DNA of 64,000 bases from Sphingobacterium arenae (GTDB taxonomy: Bacteria; Bacteroidota; Bacteroidia; Sphingobacteriales; Sphingobacteriaceae): positions 186,001 through 250,000 of the forward strand of contig NZ_JACNYK010000003.1 of the NCBI RefSeq assembly GCF_014692505.1. Direction: 5' to 3'. The notes under the pieces are model-generated. The model saw only the letters and a list, made by a program, of their open reading frames with translations. It searched no databases and was not told the DNA's origin. Below are positions 46,585-54,467 of this stretch, in pieces; the first letter of the stretch is position 1; every line of letters begins with the position of its first letter. A program made the translations under genes and the position numbers.

Positions 46585-47433
46585 TTACTGTGCCGATCCA
46601 CCCCACCACGCGTCAAGCATGGATCTGTTTTCCTGTATCCATTGTCTCGCGGTTTCTTTCTGGTTTTTACTGGCTTCCATTTTCGTAAGGAGATCCGCCA
46701 TTGTTTCTTCGTCAAAAAAGGCATGTTGGAAGAACCGGTAAACCTCGGGAAAATCCTTATCAAAATCTTGACGTGCGAACGTTTCGATATGTTCTACCTC
46801 GCCGTATATTTTGTTTGGATCTTCAAGAAATTTTAGGTCAAATCGTCCAAACAACCAATGCGGCTGCCATGCAGTCGCAACAATCCATCTTTTTTCGTTT
46901 ATGGCCTTGTTCAGTTCCGCTGCCATCGCCACCATAGACGAGTTTAGCTGACGGAAATTTAAATCATAGGCGAGTATAACGCTATCGGTATAAATCGCCA
47001 TACCTGTGCCTCTTTCTATGCCCATGATTTTTCCGTCAAATTTATCGACATTAGCGTTTAGCTCTTCGATTGAACTTATTTCGACGTAATCGGGTACCAC
47101 AAGCCCTAATAGCGCTCCTTCATAATTCGTGGCTACACTTTGAATTTTATGAAAGGGAGCAACCTTGTCTCCGTGCGTCTTTGGCAGCCATACATTCATA
47201 AATATATCGGTATCTCCGTTATCCATGGATGCCAAAAGTAGATTCGGTGCAGCTTTGTGAATAACAATATGGTATCCTTTTTCTTTTAAATATTCTTGTG
47301 CTACGGTTGTCATGGCGTTCCCCTCTGCCCAGCCTTCCACCATACCCATACTGATACGCTTGGTAAGATGATCTCCGCATCCGAGCATAGAAAAACACAT
47401 GACAATCAATAATATCCTTCTCATTCCCTTCAT
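46585..47433 (-). CDS. proX: Glycine betaine/proline ABC transporter substrate-binding lipoprotein
   Basis: This 282-residue protein has a lipoprotein signal ending at 'SMLGC' (Cys19) and an OpuAC-type binding domain with 'APNLLLASMDNGDTDIFMNVWLPKTHG', where aromatic residues cage quaternary ammonium groups. The ATG at 47433 is preceded by a strong GGAGGAG Shine-Dalgarno, supporting this start. It delivers compatible solutes to the ProW-ProV transporter encoded upstream in the same operon, 9 bases apart. Symbol given by family and operon role. Confidence 0.9.
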   Translation of the reverse strand: MKGMRRILLIVMCFSMLGCGDHLTKRISMGMVEGWAEGNAMTTVAQEYLKEKGYHIVIHKAAPNLLLASMDNGDTDIFMNVWLPKTHGDKVAPFHKIQSVATNYEGALLGLVVPDYVEISSIEELNANVDKFDGKIMGIERGTGMAIYTDSVILAYDLNFRQLNSSMVAMAAELNKAINEKRWIVATAWQPHWLFGRFDLKFLEDPNKIYGEVEHIETFARQDFDKDFPEVYRFFQHAFFDEETMADLLTKMEASKNQKETARQWIQENRSMLDAWWGGSAQ

Positions 47434-47442
47434 ATCTCCTCC

Positions 47443-48276
47443 TTATTTAGATAACTCCTTGTTCCCAAAAGCTTGGGTGATACGATCAAGTATTATTGCA
47501 AGAATCACGACAGATAATCCGCTTTCGAACCCTAGACCGATATCCAGGTTGTTAATTCCCTCAAGTACTTTCTCCCCTAATCCCCCCGCAGCAATCATTC
47601 CGGCAATAACGACCATCGATAAAGAAAGCAGAATGGTTTGGTTGATTCCCGTTAATATGGTTTTCATAGCTAACGGTAATTCGACTTTAAACAGGATTTG
47701 TTTTGATGTTGCTCCTAGAGAATGTGCAGCCTCTAAAACATCTTTTGGTACTTGCTCAATGCCTAAAGTTGTAAGTCTTACGGCTGGCGGCATTGCGAAA
47801 ATAATAGTTGCAAACGCTCCGGGGAGCTTTCCAATACTGAAAAATAGTACGGCCGGGATCAGGTATACAAAAGCTGGCATGGTCTGCATGAGATCCAGTA
47901 GTGGGCGAATAATGCGGTTGGCTGTTAGACTCTTTGCTGCCCATATTCCCAATGGCACGGCAAAGACTAGAGCAATAAACGTTGACGCTAGAATAAGCGC
48001 CAAGGTTTGCATAGTTTCCTCCCAGAAACCCATTAGATAAATGAGCGTAAGACCCAGCAAAGTAAAGACAGCAATGCTTTTCCCTGCTTGCTTCCACGCA
48101 ATAAAAGTAAACAATGCAATTATTATATAGAATGGTGTTTGTACAAAGACCCACTCTAAGCTTTCTATACCCGTATTTCCCGTAACTTTAATAAAATCAA
48201 AAAAAGGTCTTAAATTATCGGTAAGCCATTTGACGGCAACCGCCACATATTGTCCTATATCTATCGTTTTTTCCAT
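47443..48276 (-). CDS. proW: Glycine betaine/proline ABC transporter permease
   Basis: This 277-residue integral membrane protein has about six transmembrane segments and the binding-protein-dependent permease EAA loop ('EAAHSLGATSKQILFKVELP', about residues 185-205). 'PLLDLMQTMPAFVYLIP' is typical of ProW/OpuAB permeases. It lies between the ATPase and binding-protein genes with 5- and 9-base gaps, so it is a single operon for osmoprotectant uptake. Confidence 0.93.
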   Translation of the reverse strand: MEKTIDIGQYVAVAVKWLTDNLRPFFDFIKVTGNTGIESLEWVFVQTPFYIIIALFTFIAWKQAGKSIAVFTLLGLTLIYLMGFWEETMQTLALILASTFIALVFAVPLGIWAAKSLTANRIIRPLLDLMQTMPAFVYLIPAVLFFSIGKLPGAFATIIFAMPPAVRLTTLGIEQVPKDVLEAAHSLGATSKQILFKVELPLAMKTILTGINQTILLSLSMVVIAGMIAAGGLGEKVLEGINNLDIGLGFESGLSVVILAIILDRITQAFGNKELSK

Positions 48277-48281
48277 CCTCT

Positions 48282-49526
48282 TTAACTATTGTTTGCTTGT
48301 TCTTTTAAATCCTGGATATCTTGTTCGTCGAACCGTGTTGCTTCGATGATTAAGGAATTTTGGGTTACAATTCCGAGCAATCGTTTCTCTTCCCCATCGA
48401 CGACCGCAATTGGCGATCGTGTTGCGGAGATTAAGGGTAACATTTCTTCTACAGTTACCTCTGTTGTCACGGAAGGTACATCCGATAGTAAAATTTTGTG
48501 TATCGTTTTTTCTTTCTCCTTAGCACATTGTATAGCGTCTTTTACCCATACAAAGCCCATAAATATCTGCTGGTCGTTCACAACAGGCAGTACATCTAAC
48601 CCAGTTGCACGCATTTTTCGTAACGTCCCTTCTGGACCATCCTTTCCCAGTCGCGCAACAGTGGGTTTTGCGTGCATTAAGGTGCCTGCGGTGATAATTG
48701 TTTTGCGATCTACTTTTTTCACAAAAGCTTCCACATACTCCGTTGCCGGGTTAGTCAAAATTTCTTCTGCTGACCCAATCTGTTCAACAACACCATCTTT
48801 CATAATAGCAATCCGATCACCTAACTTAATTGCCTCATCCAGATCATGCGTAATAAACACAACCGTTTTTTTAAACTTTTCCTGTAAGGCAATTAGTTCA
48901 TCTTGCATTTCCGTCTTAATCAATGGGTCGAGTGCGGAGAAGGCTTCGTCCATTAATAGTATTTCCGGGGAATTAGTCAACGCCCGAGCTAATCCTACAC
49001 GCTGTTGCATCCCACCAGAAAGTTGTGCTGGGTACTGATCTTCAAAACCACGTAAACCAACGGTATCCAGCGCGATTTGTGCTTTTTCTTTCCTTATTTC
49101 TGCGTCTTCTCCGCGAATTTCTAGACCGAAGGCAATATTTTCGATAATAGTACGGTGCGGTAGTAGGCCAAATTTTTGAAAGACCATGCTCATTTCAGTA
49201 CGCCGAAGATCGAGAAGTTCCTTATGAGTTTTTCGAGTAATATCATCACCATTGATATAAACGCTGCCCGCAGTAGGTTCTATTAAGCGGTTTAAACAAC
49301 GGAGCAAGGTGGATTTACCGCTTCCGGATAAACCCATAATGACAAAAAATTCATTTTCTAGAATTTCAAAACTAGCACCGCTAACGCCGATCGTACATTG
49401 CGTAGCTTCTAGAATTTCCTTCTTGGTTTTACCTTGTTTCAGCATTTGAAGAGCTTTCTCTTTCTTTTTACCAAAAATTAATACTAGATCTTCGATTTTA
49501 ATTTTTACAGGTCTATTTTCGTCCAT
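48282..49526 (-). CDS. proV: Glycine betaine/proline ABC transporter ATP-binding subunit with CBS domains
   Basis: This 414-residue ATPase has Walker A 'GLSGSGKST', the signature 'LSGGMQQRVGLARAL', Walker B 'ILLMDEAFSALD' and the switch His in 'VFITHD'. The C-terminal third (about 285-410) is a pair of CBS domains, which in OpuA-type transporters sense ionic strength. First gene of proV-proW-proX. An unusually long upstream region with a hairpin (49688-49721) and a -7-like element at 49789-49796 suggests a leader of about 250 bases. Confidence 0.95.
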   Translation of the reverse strand: MDENRPVKIKIEDLVLIFGKKKEKALQMLKQGKTKKEILEATQCTIGVSGASFEILENEFFVIMGLSGSGKSTLLRCLNRLIEPTAGSVYINGDDITRKTHKELLDLRRTEMSMVFQKFGLLPHRTIIENIAFGLEIRGEDAEIRKEKAQIALDTVGLRGFEDQYPAQLSGGMQQRVGLARALTNSPEILLMDEAFSALDPLIKTEMQDELIALQEKFKKTVVFITHDLDEAIKLGDRIAIMKDGVVEQIGSAEEILTNPATEYVEAFVKKVDRKTIITAGTLMHAKPTVARLGKDGPEGTLRKMRATGLDVLPVVNDQQIFMGFVWVKDAIQCAKEKEKTIHKILLSDVPSVTTEVTVEEMLPLISATRSPIAVVDGEEKRLLGIVTQNSLIIEATRFDEQDIQDLKEQANNS

Positions 49527-49687
49527 GTATATTTTATTTTTCTACCTTCTTCCTATATATAGGCTTTATAACAAATAAAAATAGGATTGGTTTATTTTAA
49601 AGCTGGTCCATTGTCGAAGGGAATAGTCCCTACGATCCGAATATAAGTACAATGATTTTCATTACGTTTATATTGTTCGGATTAGAT

Positions 49688-49721
49688 GCTCGGAGGAGGA
49701 GACAGTTTTACTGTTCCGAGC
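49688..49721 (-). ncRNA. Bulged hairpin in the probable proVWX leader
   Basis: GCTCGGA (49688-49694) pairs with TCCGAGC (49715-49721), and inside it ACAGT (49702-49706) pairs with ACTGT (49710-49714), leaving a 7-base bulge GGAGGAG on one side. An alternative pairing uses GAGGA and TCCTC (49723-49727). No T-run follows on either strand, so it is not a simple terminator. It could be an mRNA control element. Confidence 0.35.
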
Positions 49722-49788
49722 GTCCTCAGATGAAGTAGAAAAAAAAGAAATCTCGTTGTAGGTTGCTTTTTGTTGTCCTTCATTTTAG

Positions 49789-49796
49789 CAAACCTA
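49789..49796 (-). promoter_or_regulatory. Candidate -7 element for proVWX
   Basis: On the minus strand this reads TAGGTTTG, matching TAnnTTTG, about 260 bases before the proV start at 49526. Confidence 0.35.
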
Positions 49797-50012
49797 AATA
49801 AATTTACTGTTATATGCAATTTAACTGCGTCGGCATATGAGAATAAATTTATTCTGCTCTTCTCAGATAGTCGAGGACTATTTTATAGAGGAGATATACA
49901 AAAAAAGGCTTATTCGCACTTTTCAAGGGCATAAGCAGCCGTGAATTTCTGAAATGTAACGCTACATGGAAAATTTTGCTAAACCTATATATGTACGAGA
50001 TCGGGCCAGGAC

Positions 50013-50041
50013 TTGATATATCATGTTAATTTGTAAGTTTG
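50013..50041 (+). promoter_or_regulatory. Candidate promoter of the GNAT gene
   Basis: TAAGTTTG at 50034-50041 matches the -7 consensus, and TTG at 50013-50015 lies 18 bases upstream as a -33 element. It would give a leader of about 30-35 bases. Confidence 0.55.
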
Positions 50042-50080
50042 CGGATGGTATTGAAGTAATTAAACGTGATTTTATATTAG

Positions 50081-50533
50081 ATGCAAAACAGAACCATAAG
50101 GGAGGCAAAAAAAGAAGATTGCCCACGGATATTAGAATTAATTAAAGAACTAGCTTTATACGAAAAAGCGCCCGAACAAGTGACTGTTACACTGGCCGAA
50201 ATGGAAGAATGTGGCTTCGGGGAGAAGCCGGTATGGGGAGCTTTGGTTGTTGAGGTAAATCGCGTAATAGTTGGAATAGCTTTATATTACGATCGGTACT
50301 CAACCTGGAAGGGGCGACGTCTCTATTTGGAAGATTTAATAGTAACCGAAGCGATGCGGGGCAAGGGGATCGGCAAAATGCTTTTGAATGAATTAATTGC
50401 CTATGGAAAAACAAAAAATTATAATGGAATAGTGTGGCAAGTATTGGATTGGAATGAACCTGCGATCGAGTTCTATAAAAAATATAATGCAGAGTTTGAT
50501 GCTGGATGGATAAATGTATCCATTGACTTTTGA
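50081..50533 (+). CDS. GNAT-family N-acetyltransferase (spermidine/diamine acetyltransferase-like)
   Basis: This 150-residue protein has the GNAT fold from 'IREAKKEDCPRILELIKELALYEKAPEQV' (in pieces), the acetyl-CoA pyrophosphate loop 'AMRGKGIGKMLL' (about 95-107), 'LYLEDLIV' and the C-terminal 'EPAIEFYKKYNAEF'. The Y-E-K and 'LYLEDLIV' features recall eukaryotic-type diamine acetyltransferases (SSAT-like), but the substrate is unproven. Single gene with its own promoter. Confidence 0.88.
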   Translation: MQNRTIREAKKEDCPRILELIKELALYEKAPEQVTVTLAEMEECGFGEKPVWGALVVEVNRVIVGIALYYDRYSTWKGRRLYLEDLIVTEAMRGKGIGKMLLNELIAYGKTKNYNGIVWQVLDWNEPAIEFYKKYNAEFDAGWINVSIDF

Positions 50534-50576
50534 CGAGCTAGCATTATTTATACTACAATTTAATGCATTGCAGATA

Positions 50577-50801
50577 TCAGCTTTTTACTAGAACCTCTAA
50601 ATATAGATCCTCTACCTTCTTACGCGCCCAAGGTGTTTTTCTTAGAAAGGTTAAGGACGATTTTAAACTTGGATTATCGAGAAAGCAATTGATGGTTATC
50701 TGCTGACCTAATGGTTTCCATCCTCCGTAGTAATCCAGCAATTCTTCTAAGATGGCATCTAATCGCTTGCCATGTAAAGGGTTGTTTGGTTGTTTTTCCA
50801 T
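50577..50801 (-). CDS. VF530-family (DUF2132) small DNA-binding-type protein
   Basis: This 74-residue protein is recognisable by '[22 protein letters not shown]', '[28 protein letters not shown]' in pieces, and the compact alpha fold of the VF530/DUF2132 family. Its role in Bacteroidota is unknown. Monocistronic, on the opposite strand to its neighbours. Confidence 0.88.
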   Translation of the reverse strand: MEKQPNNPLHGKRLDAILEELLDYYGGWKPLGQQITINCFLDNPSLKSSLTFLRKTPWARKKVEDLYLEVLVKS

Positions 50802-50937
50802 ATGGTAAAATTATAAAAAAACACGCTTCTTTTATAGATAACAATAACTATTGCCGAACATTTTCCTTGTTAAGGACGTTCTTTAAATAAGAGGTCAGCA
50901 ATAACGAAAAGAAAAAAGATATATGAGGAGTATAGTT

Positions 50938-51219
50938 ATGAAAATAGATACGTTGAAAAAAAACTATCTTGCAACAGGCATCGCACTAGCAAGCATAGTA
51001 GTAATAGCTTGTAACGGAGATTCAGAGCCATCTTCTACCGATACAACTGATTCTCTTTCACAACCAGTCGAAGATAATGGTGTCCCATTAAACAGCCTTG
51101 AACGGAGTAGGGATACAGATATAGCAGATCAGCAAATAGAAAATAATTCTGGCGTTCCGTTGGACAATTTGAACCGCGATAGAAGTAAGGATACGACCAG
51201 TCAACCGAATCTGGATTGA
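50938..51219 (+). CDS. Small predicted lipoprotein with two imperfect repeats
   Basis: This is 93 residues from ATG 50938, which has a GAGGAG Shine-Dalgarno at 50925-50930; an ATG at 50923 is less likely. A lipoprotein signal leads to a probable Cys near residue 25 ('SIVVIACNGD'). The mature part is acidic and Ser/Thr-rich with two related blocks, 'NGVPLNSLERSRDTD' and 'SGVPLDNLNRDRSKD', about 30 residues apart. No family is recognised. It is probably an unstructured surface or periplasmic lipoprotein. Confidence 0.6.
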   Translation: MKIDTLKKNYLATGIALASIVVIACNGDSEPSSTDTTDSLSQPVEDNGVPLNSLERSRDTDIADQQIENNSGVPLDNLNRDRSKDTTSQPNLD

Positions 51220-51272
51220 GTAACTCTTCCTACAGACAAGTCTAAATGTTTCCGTATTTTCACAAAGCGTAT

Positions 51273-51689
51273 ATGAAAAAGTTTATTTTGCTGATTATCT
51301 CGGCGACTTTTTTGTCGAGTAGCACGTCCAAGCAAGAAGAAATAGTATCCTTATTGGTGACACCAAACGTTTTGGATCTCTCCGAGCTCCCAGAGACAGT
51401 AGAAGTGACCATGATAAACAATACGCAGGAAACGGTATCGGCGGGATTGCATTATTGGATTGAACATTACGAAAATAGTAAGTGGGTAAGGGTGTCCCCA
51501 GAGCAAGTTTTCGAAGATATTGGCTATAACTTCTCGCCTTCTGTTTTTTATACCTATGAAAAGAACCTTTTTAGAGAAGAAATTGATTATAAAGTTGGAA
51601 AATACAGAATTGCTAAATATTATCTAAAATCTAACTATCAAGAAACAAAAGAAAAATTTAGGGTCTACACCGAGTTTTGCGTTAAATAA
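51273..51689 (+). CDS. Secreted Ig-like domain protein, unknown function
   Basis: This is 138 residues from the Met-Lys-Lys start at 51273 (an upstream ATG at 51246 would put nine residues ahead of the signal peptide). A signal peptide (about 1-18) is followed by one beta-sandwich-like domain: 'VTMINNTQETVSAGLHYWIEHYE', 'WVRVSP' and 'VGKYRIAKYYL' resemble bacterial Ig-like folds that cap or bind proteins. No catalytic residues were seen. It is followed by a good terminator. Confidence 0.62.
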   Translation: MKKFILLIISATFLSSSTSKQEEIVSLLVTPNVLDLSELPETVEVTMINNTQETVSAGLHYWIEHYENSKWVRVSPEQVFEDIGYNFSPSVFYTYEKNLFREEIDYKVGKYRIAKYYLKSNYQETKEKFRVYTEFCVK

Positions 51690-51710
51690 ATGAGGAATGG
51701 AATCAAATAG

Positions 51711-51746
51711 AAAGGAGTTCGAAACAACGTGGGAACTCCTTTTTTG
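51711..51746. terminator. Bidirectional-type terminator between convergent genes
   Basis: A stem of 10 pairs including GGAGTTC (51714-51720) with GAACTCC (51733-51739), flanked by AAA and a T-run (51740-51745), lies between the Ig-like gene (plus) and the zinc-ribbon gene (minus). Confidence 0.85.
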
Positions 51747-51767
51747 TTTATTGCGGATAACTGGATC

Positions 51768-52064
51768 TTAGTCAAAATCAAAAAAATCAGATAAAAAAGA
51801 TTTCTTTTTACGTCCATGTTGTGGATACTTATTTCTATCTGAATATCTATCATTTCTTTCGTAATCTTGGGTGTAGGATTGTTTTTCGTCATTAAAAGTC
51901 TGTTTACCATAATTATTCCCCTCGGGTCTCTGAGCGGAATATTCCAATAACTTATCCAGTTCACCTTTGTCTAGCCAAATTCCCCTGCAATTTGGGCAAT
52001 AATCAATTTCAACGTTTTGACGTTCCGTCATTAATAAGGTTTCGCTACAGTTCGGACACTTCAT
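51768..52064 (-). CDS. TFIIB-type zinc-ribbon protein
   Basis: This 98-residue protein has the zinc ribbon 'MKCPNCSETLLM...DYCPNCRGIWLDKGELDKL', two C-P-x-C knuckles at about residues 3-6 and 23-26 typical of the zf-TFIIB family. The C-terminal half is polar, low complexity and ends 'SFLSDFFDFD'. The family is of unknown function and common in Bacteroidota. Last clearly native gene before the probable acquired segment. Confidence 0.85.
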   Translation of the reverse strand: MKCPNCSETLLMTERQNVEIDYCPNCRGIWLDKGELDKLLEYSAQRPEGNNYGKQTFNDEKQSYTQDYERNDRYSDRNKYPQHGRKKKSFLSDFFDFD

Positions 52065-52183
52065 GCTTCTTTAAATTATGTTTCTTTAAATGTTAAACTT
52101 AAGCAAAAAAAATAAGGTTGGTAAAGCATTATACTTTTTTAACATTTCTGCTACGAACTGACCAAACCAATTTTTATTGCTAT

Positions 52184-52216
52184 AAAAAAAGGAGACAACT
52201 ACTGTGTAGTGTCTCC
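52184..52216 (-). terminator. Rho-independent terminator downstream of the MocR gene
   Basis: GGAGAC (52191-52196) pairs with GTCTCC (52211-52216), and ACTAC (52198-52202) pairs with GTAGT (52206-52210), leaving one bulged A and a TGT loop. On the minus strand it is followed by a T-run (A-tract 52184-52190). Confidence 0.75.
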
Positions 52217-52272
52217 TGAAGTGAACCTATTGGTACGAAACTCGAACTCTTTTTGAAGGTTTAAGACGATAA

Positions 52273-52359
52273 AAACAGCGCATTGTGCCGATTGTAGAAA
52301 ACGAAATAGAACGCATCAAGAATGACCCCGATTTACGACATCTGATACTGGAAGGGTAA
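52273..52359 (+). pseudogene. Possible C-terminal gene remnant (about 28 codons)
   Basis: An open stretch after a TAA at 52270-52272 encodes a protein-like tail ('IVPIVENEIERIKN', then 'DPDLRHLILEG') ending at TAA 52357-52359, with no credible start or upstream body. It looks like the last part of a gene cut off by recombination. The parent family is not recognised. Confidence 0.25.
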
Positions 52360-52422
52360 TAGCATCTAAATATCCAAAAACTGGGTTATATTTTATTTTG
52401 ATATAGCCCTGTATATCAAAAT

Positions 52423-53844
52423 TCACAGTATTTTCGCTAACGCAATAATCCCCTCCTCCAACTCTTTTTCAGAAAGCGACCCATAGCCTAATCTTATACC
52501 GTTTACGGTTTCATCAAAGCTATAAACATCGGGCGTGATAATTTTAATACCCTTGGTCTGCAGTTTGTGGGAAATCTGTAACCAATCCACTTGCTTATTT
52601 GGAACAACCCAAAAAGCCAAACCACCATCAGGGATAGCATAAGTTGCTTTGTCCTTAATGTATTTATTCAGCACAGTTGCCGTAAAATCCCTTTTGGCTT
52701 TGTAGTGATTAGTTGACTTTTTGATATGTCGTTTTATTGTGCCGTCTTTGATAAGCTGCAAAACAGCCTGTTCCATTATACTGTCGCTCTGCACATCAAT
52801 AATCTTTCGCAAACTGCCGACCTGTTCAATCAAAGTACTGTTGTGGCTTGCTAAATAACCGATACGGAGAGCAGGTGCAACGACCTTGCTCATTGTGCCG
52901 ATATAAACGTAGTTTTTCAGTTCCGTAAAACTCGACAAAGGCAAGACAGGACGATAACCAAAATGAAACTCATTATCATAGTCATCTTCAATAATTGTAA
53001 AACCGTATTTGTTGGAAAGCCTTATGAGTTCCATTCTTCTTTTCAAACTCAATGTTGCAGTAGTCGGATATTGGCGGTGCGGTGTAACGTAAATTGCTTT
53101 TATCTTTTTGCCCGATTTCAGATAAGAAATAACATCCTCAGTCAGCAAACCGTCTTTGTCCACCCTTGCAGACAACAGTTTTGCACCTGCAGTCTCAAAC
53201 GCTTTCCACGCAGGTTTATATCCCGGATTTTCAACAAGCACATAATCGCCTTTTGCAAATAAGCATTGAGCCGTGAGATACATCGCCATTTGACTGCCAC
53301 GGGTGATGCAGATATTTTGTTCGTTTACCTGCATACCTCTTTGATGATTGAGCATTTGAACAATGGATTTTCTAAATTCCAAATCGCCCAATTCATTGCC
53401 GTAGCCCATCATCTGCCACTTTGCTTTTTGGTTGAAGATTTGGCGGTATGCCCTTGCCAGTTCTGTAATGGGTGCAATTTTACTGTCGGGGCTTCCGTCA
53501 TCAATCTGCAAATGATAATGTTTGATTGCTGTATTTTTTGTAGCAGAAGTTATCCGATTGGCTTTTTGTACTTCCTTAAAATCGGGCAATGTATCGGCAA
53601 CAAAAGTACCCTGTCTTTCTTTGGAGACCAGCCAACCCTCAATAAGCAATACATTAAGGGCTTCTACAACCGTATTCCTGTTGACCTTTAAAAGTTGTGC
53701 AAGGTTTCTACTGCCGGGCAAAGCATCGCCGGGCTTTAACCTGCCCGAATGAATATCTTTTATTATGGCATCGGCTATTTGCAGATAAATAGCTTTATCC
53801 GATTGTTCATTTAACTGTATTTCAAATTTCCAACCTCTTAACAT
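52423..53844 (-). CDS. MocR-type transcriptional regulator (GntR HTH fused to class I aminotransferase)
   Basis: This 473-residue protein has an N-terminal GntR winged helix (about 12-80, 'KPGDALPGSRNLAQLLKVNRNTVVEALNVL' in pieces) and a C-terminal aspartate-aminotransferase-like fold (about 115-470). The PLP Schiff-base Lys appears in 'GTMSKVVAPALRIGY', and 'ITRGSQMAMYL' and 'IIEDDYDNEF' are typical of the family. MocR proteins sense PLP or PLP-linked amino compounds and often control vitamin B6 or amino-acid genes. It is divergent from the cupin/DapA genes with a 17-base palindrome between, and the cluster has several PLP-linked genes. Confidence 0.93.
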   Translation of the reverse strand: MLRGWKFEIQLNEQSDKAIYLQIADAIIKDIHSGRLKPGDALPGSRNLAQLLKVNRNTVVEALNVLLIEGWLVSKERQGTFVADTLPDFKEVQKANRITSATKNTAIKHYHLQIDDGSPDSKIAPITELARAYRQIFNQKAKWQMMGYGNELGDLEFRKSIVQMLNHQRGMQVNEQNICITRGSQMAMYLTAQCLFAKGDYVLVENPGYKPAWKAFETAGAKLLSARVDKDGLLTEDVISYLKSGKKIKAIYVTPHRQYPTTATLSLKRRMELIRLSNKYGFTIIEDDYDNEFHFGYRPVLPLSSFTELKNYVYIGTMSKVVAPALRIGYLASHNSTLIEQVGSLRKIIDVQSDSIMEQAVLQLIKDGTIKRHIKKSTNHYKAKRDFTATVLNKYIKDKATYAIPDGGLAFWVVPNKQVDWLQISHKLQTKGIKIITPDVYSFDETVNGIRLGYGSLSEKELEEGIIALAKIL

Positions 53845-53887
53845 CTGGACTATCTGTTTTTATAAAAACTGTATCATTATGACGGTC

Positions 53888-53909
53888 CAAATATACAATA
53901 CATTTGTAT
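53888..53909. promoter_or_regulatory. Overlapping divergent -7 elements and palindromic operator of the MocR cluster
   Basis: On the plus strand TACATTTG (53899-53906) and on the minus strand TATATTTG (53888-53895) both match TAnnTTTG. The 17-base palindrome ATACAA-TACAT-TTGTAT (53893-53909) covers both. A regulator bound here would control both directions; MocR is the obvious candidate. Confidence 0.55.
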
Positions 53910-53945
53910 CGCAATAATGCAACAGAACAATAAAAAATTTCAGTT

Positions 53946-54446
53946 ATGTCAAAATTAGAAACAGTAACAGAAGTCAAAAAATCAATCCATGCAGAGCAAA
54001 AACAATTCAGCTCTAAAGACTTCCATCAAACATTCGCAAGACCAACGTATGTGAAACCGTCTCACGTTGTTCACAAAAACGTTGAAAATGCAGGGGTACA
54101 CAACCAATTTTCGGAAGAAAGAAAGCATCCTGTTTTCTTTGTGGACTTACCGAGTAAAAATGTCAGTATGACCATTGGCGGTTTGTTGCCCGGACAGAAA
54201 ACACACCTGCACCGTCATACCTACGAAACAGTTCTGTATGTCATCGAGGGCAAAGGTTGGTCACGTGTAGAAGATGAAATTGTGGAATGGGAAGCAGGCG
54301 ATGCCGTTTACATTCCGTCTTGGGCTTGGCATCAGCATCAGAACCTAAGCGATACTGAACCTGCGAAATACATTGCTTGTGAAAATGCACCTCAACTGCA
54401 AAACTTGGGTGTAGCATTGCGTGAAGAAGAGGGCAGAGATTTTTAA
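53946..54446 (+). CDS. Cupin-domain protein, dioxygenase- or isomerase-like
   Basis: This 166-residue protein has a single cupin: 'PGQKTHLHRHTYETVLYVIEGKGW' (in pieces, about 85-110) provides two or three His and a Glu, and 'PSWAWHQHQN' (about 130) provides the last His. The N-terminal 50 residues are charged and carry no clear domain. The arrangement resembles gentisate-dioxygenase-like cupins, but catalysis is unproven. First gene of the plus-strand unit under the MocR palindrome, 21 bases before the DapA-family gene. Confidence 0.82.
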   Translation: MSKLETVTEVKKSIHAEQKQFSSKDFHQTFARPTYVKPSHVVHKNVENAGVHNQFSEERKHPVFFVDLPSKNVSMTIGGLLPGQKTHLHRHTYETVLYVIEGKGWSRVEDEIVEWEAGDAVYIPSWAWHQHQNLSDTEPAKYIACENAPQLQNLGVALREEEGRDF

Positions 54447-54467
54447 CTTTTAAACACAAGACAATAA

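Larger units (their letters stand above)
49527..50080. other. Intergenic region between divergent proV and GNAT genes
   Basis: These 554 bases have no supportable ORF. They contain a minus-strand -7-like element (49789-49796), a strong bulged hairpin (49688-49721) lying in the predicted proV leader, a 15-base palindrome at 49867-49881 (ATAGTC-GAG-GACTAT), and the promoter of the GNAT gene (50013-50041). The length and structure are more than two simple promoters need. Confidence 0.5.
52065..52422. other. Intergenic region at the left edge of the probable acquired segment
   Basis: These 358 bases hold a minus-strand terminator (52184-52216) and a short plus-strand coding remnant (52273-52359). 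No complete gene was seen. The remnant and the change in codon style on the right side suggest a junction. Confidence 0.45.

Noticed and set aside
46479..46763. Minus-strand ORF of 94 residues overlapping the proX gene
   Set aside because: It lies in another frame of proX, is rich in Arg and Lys without domain signature, and has no own promoter or ribosome-binding site.
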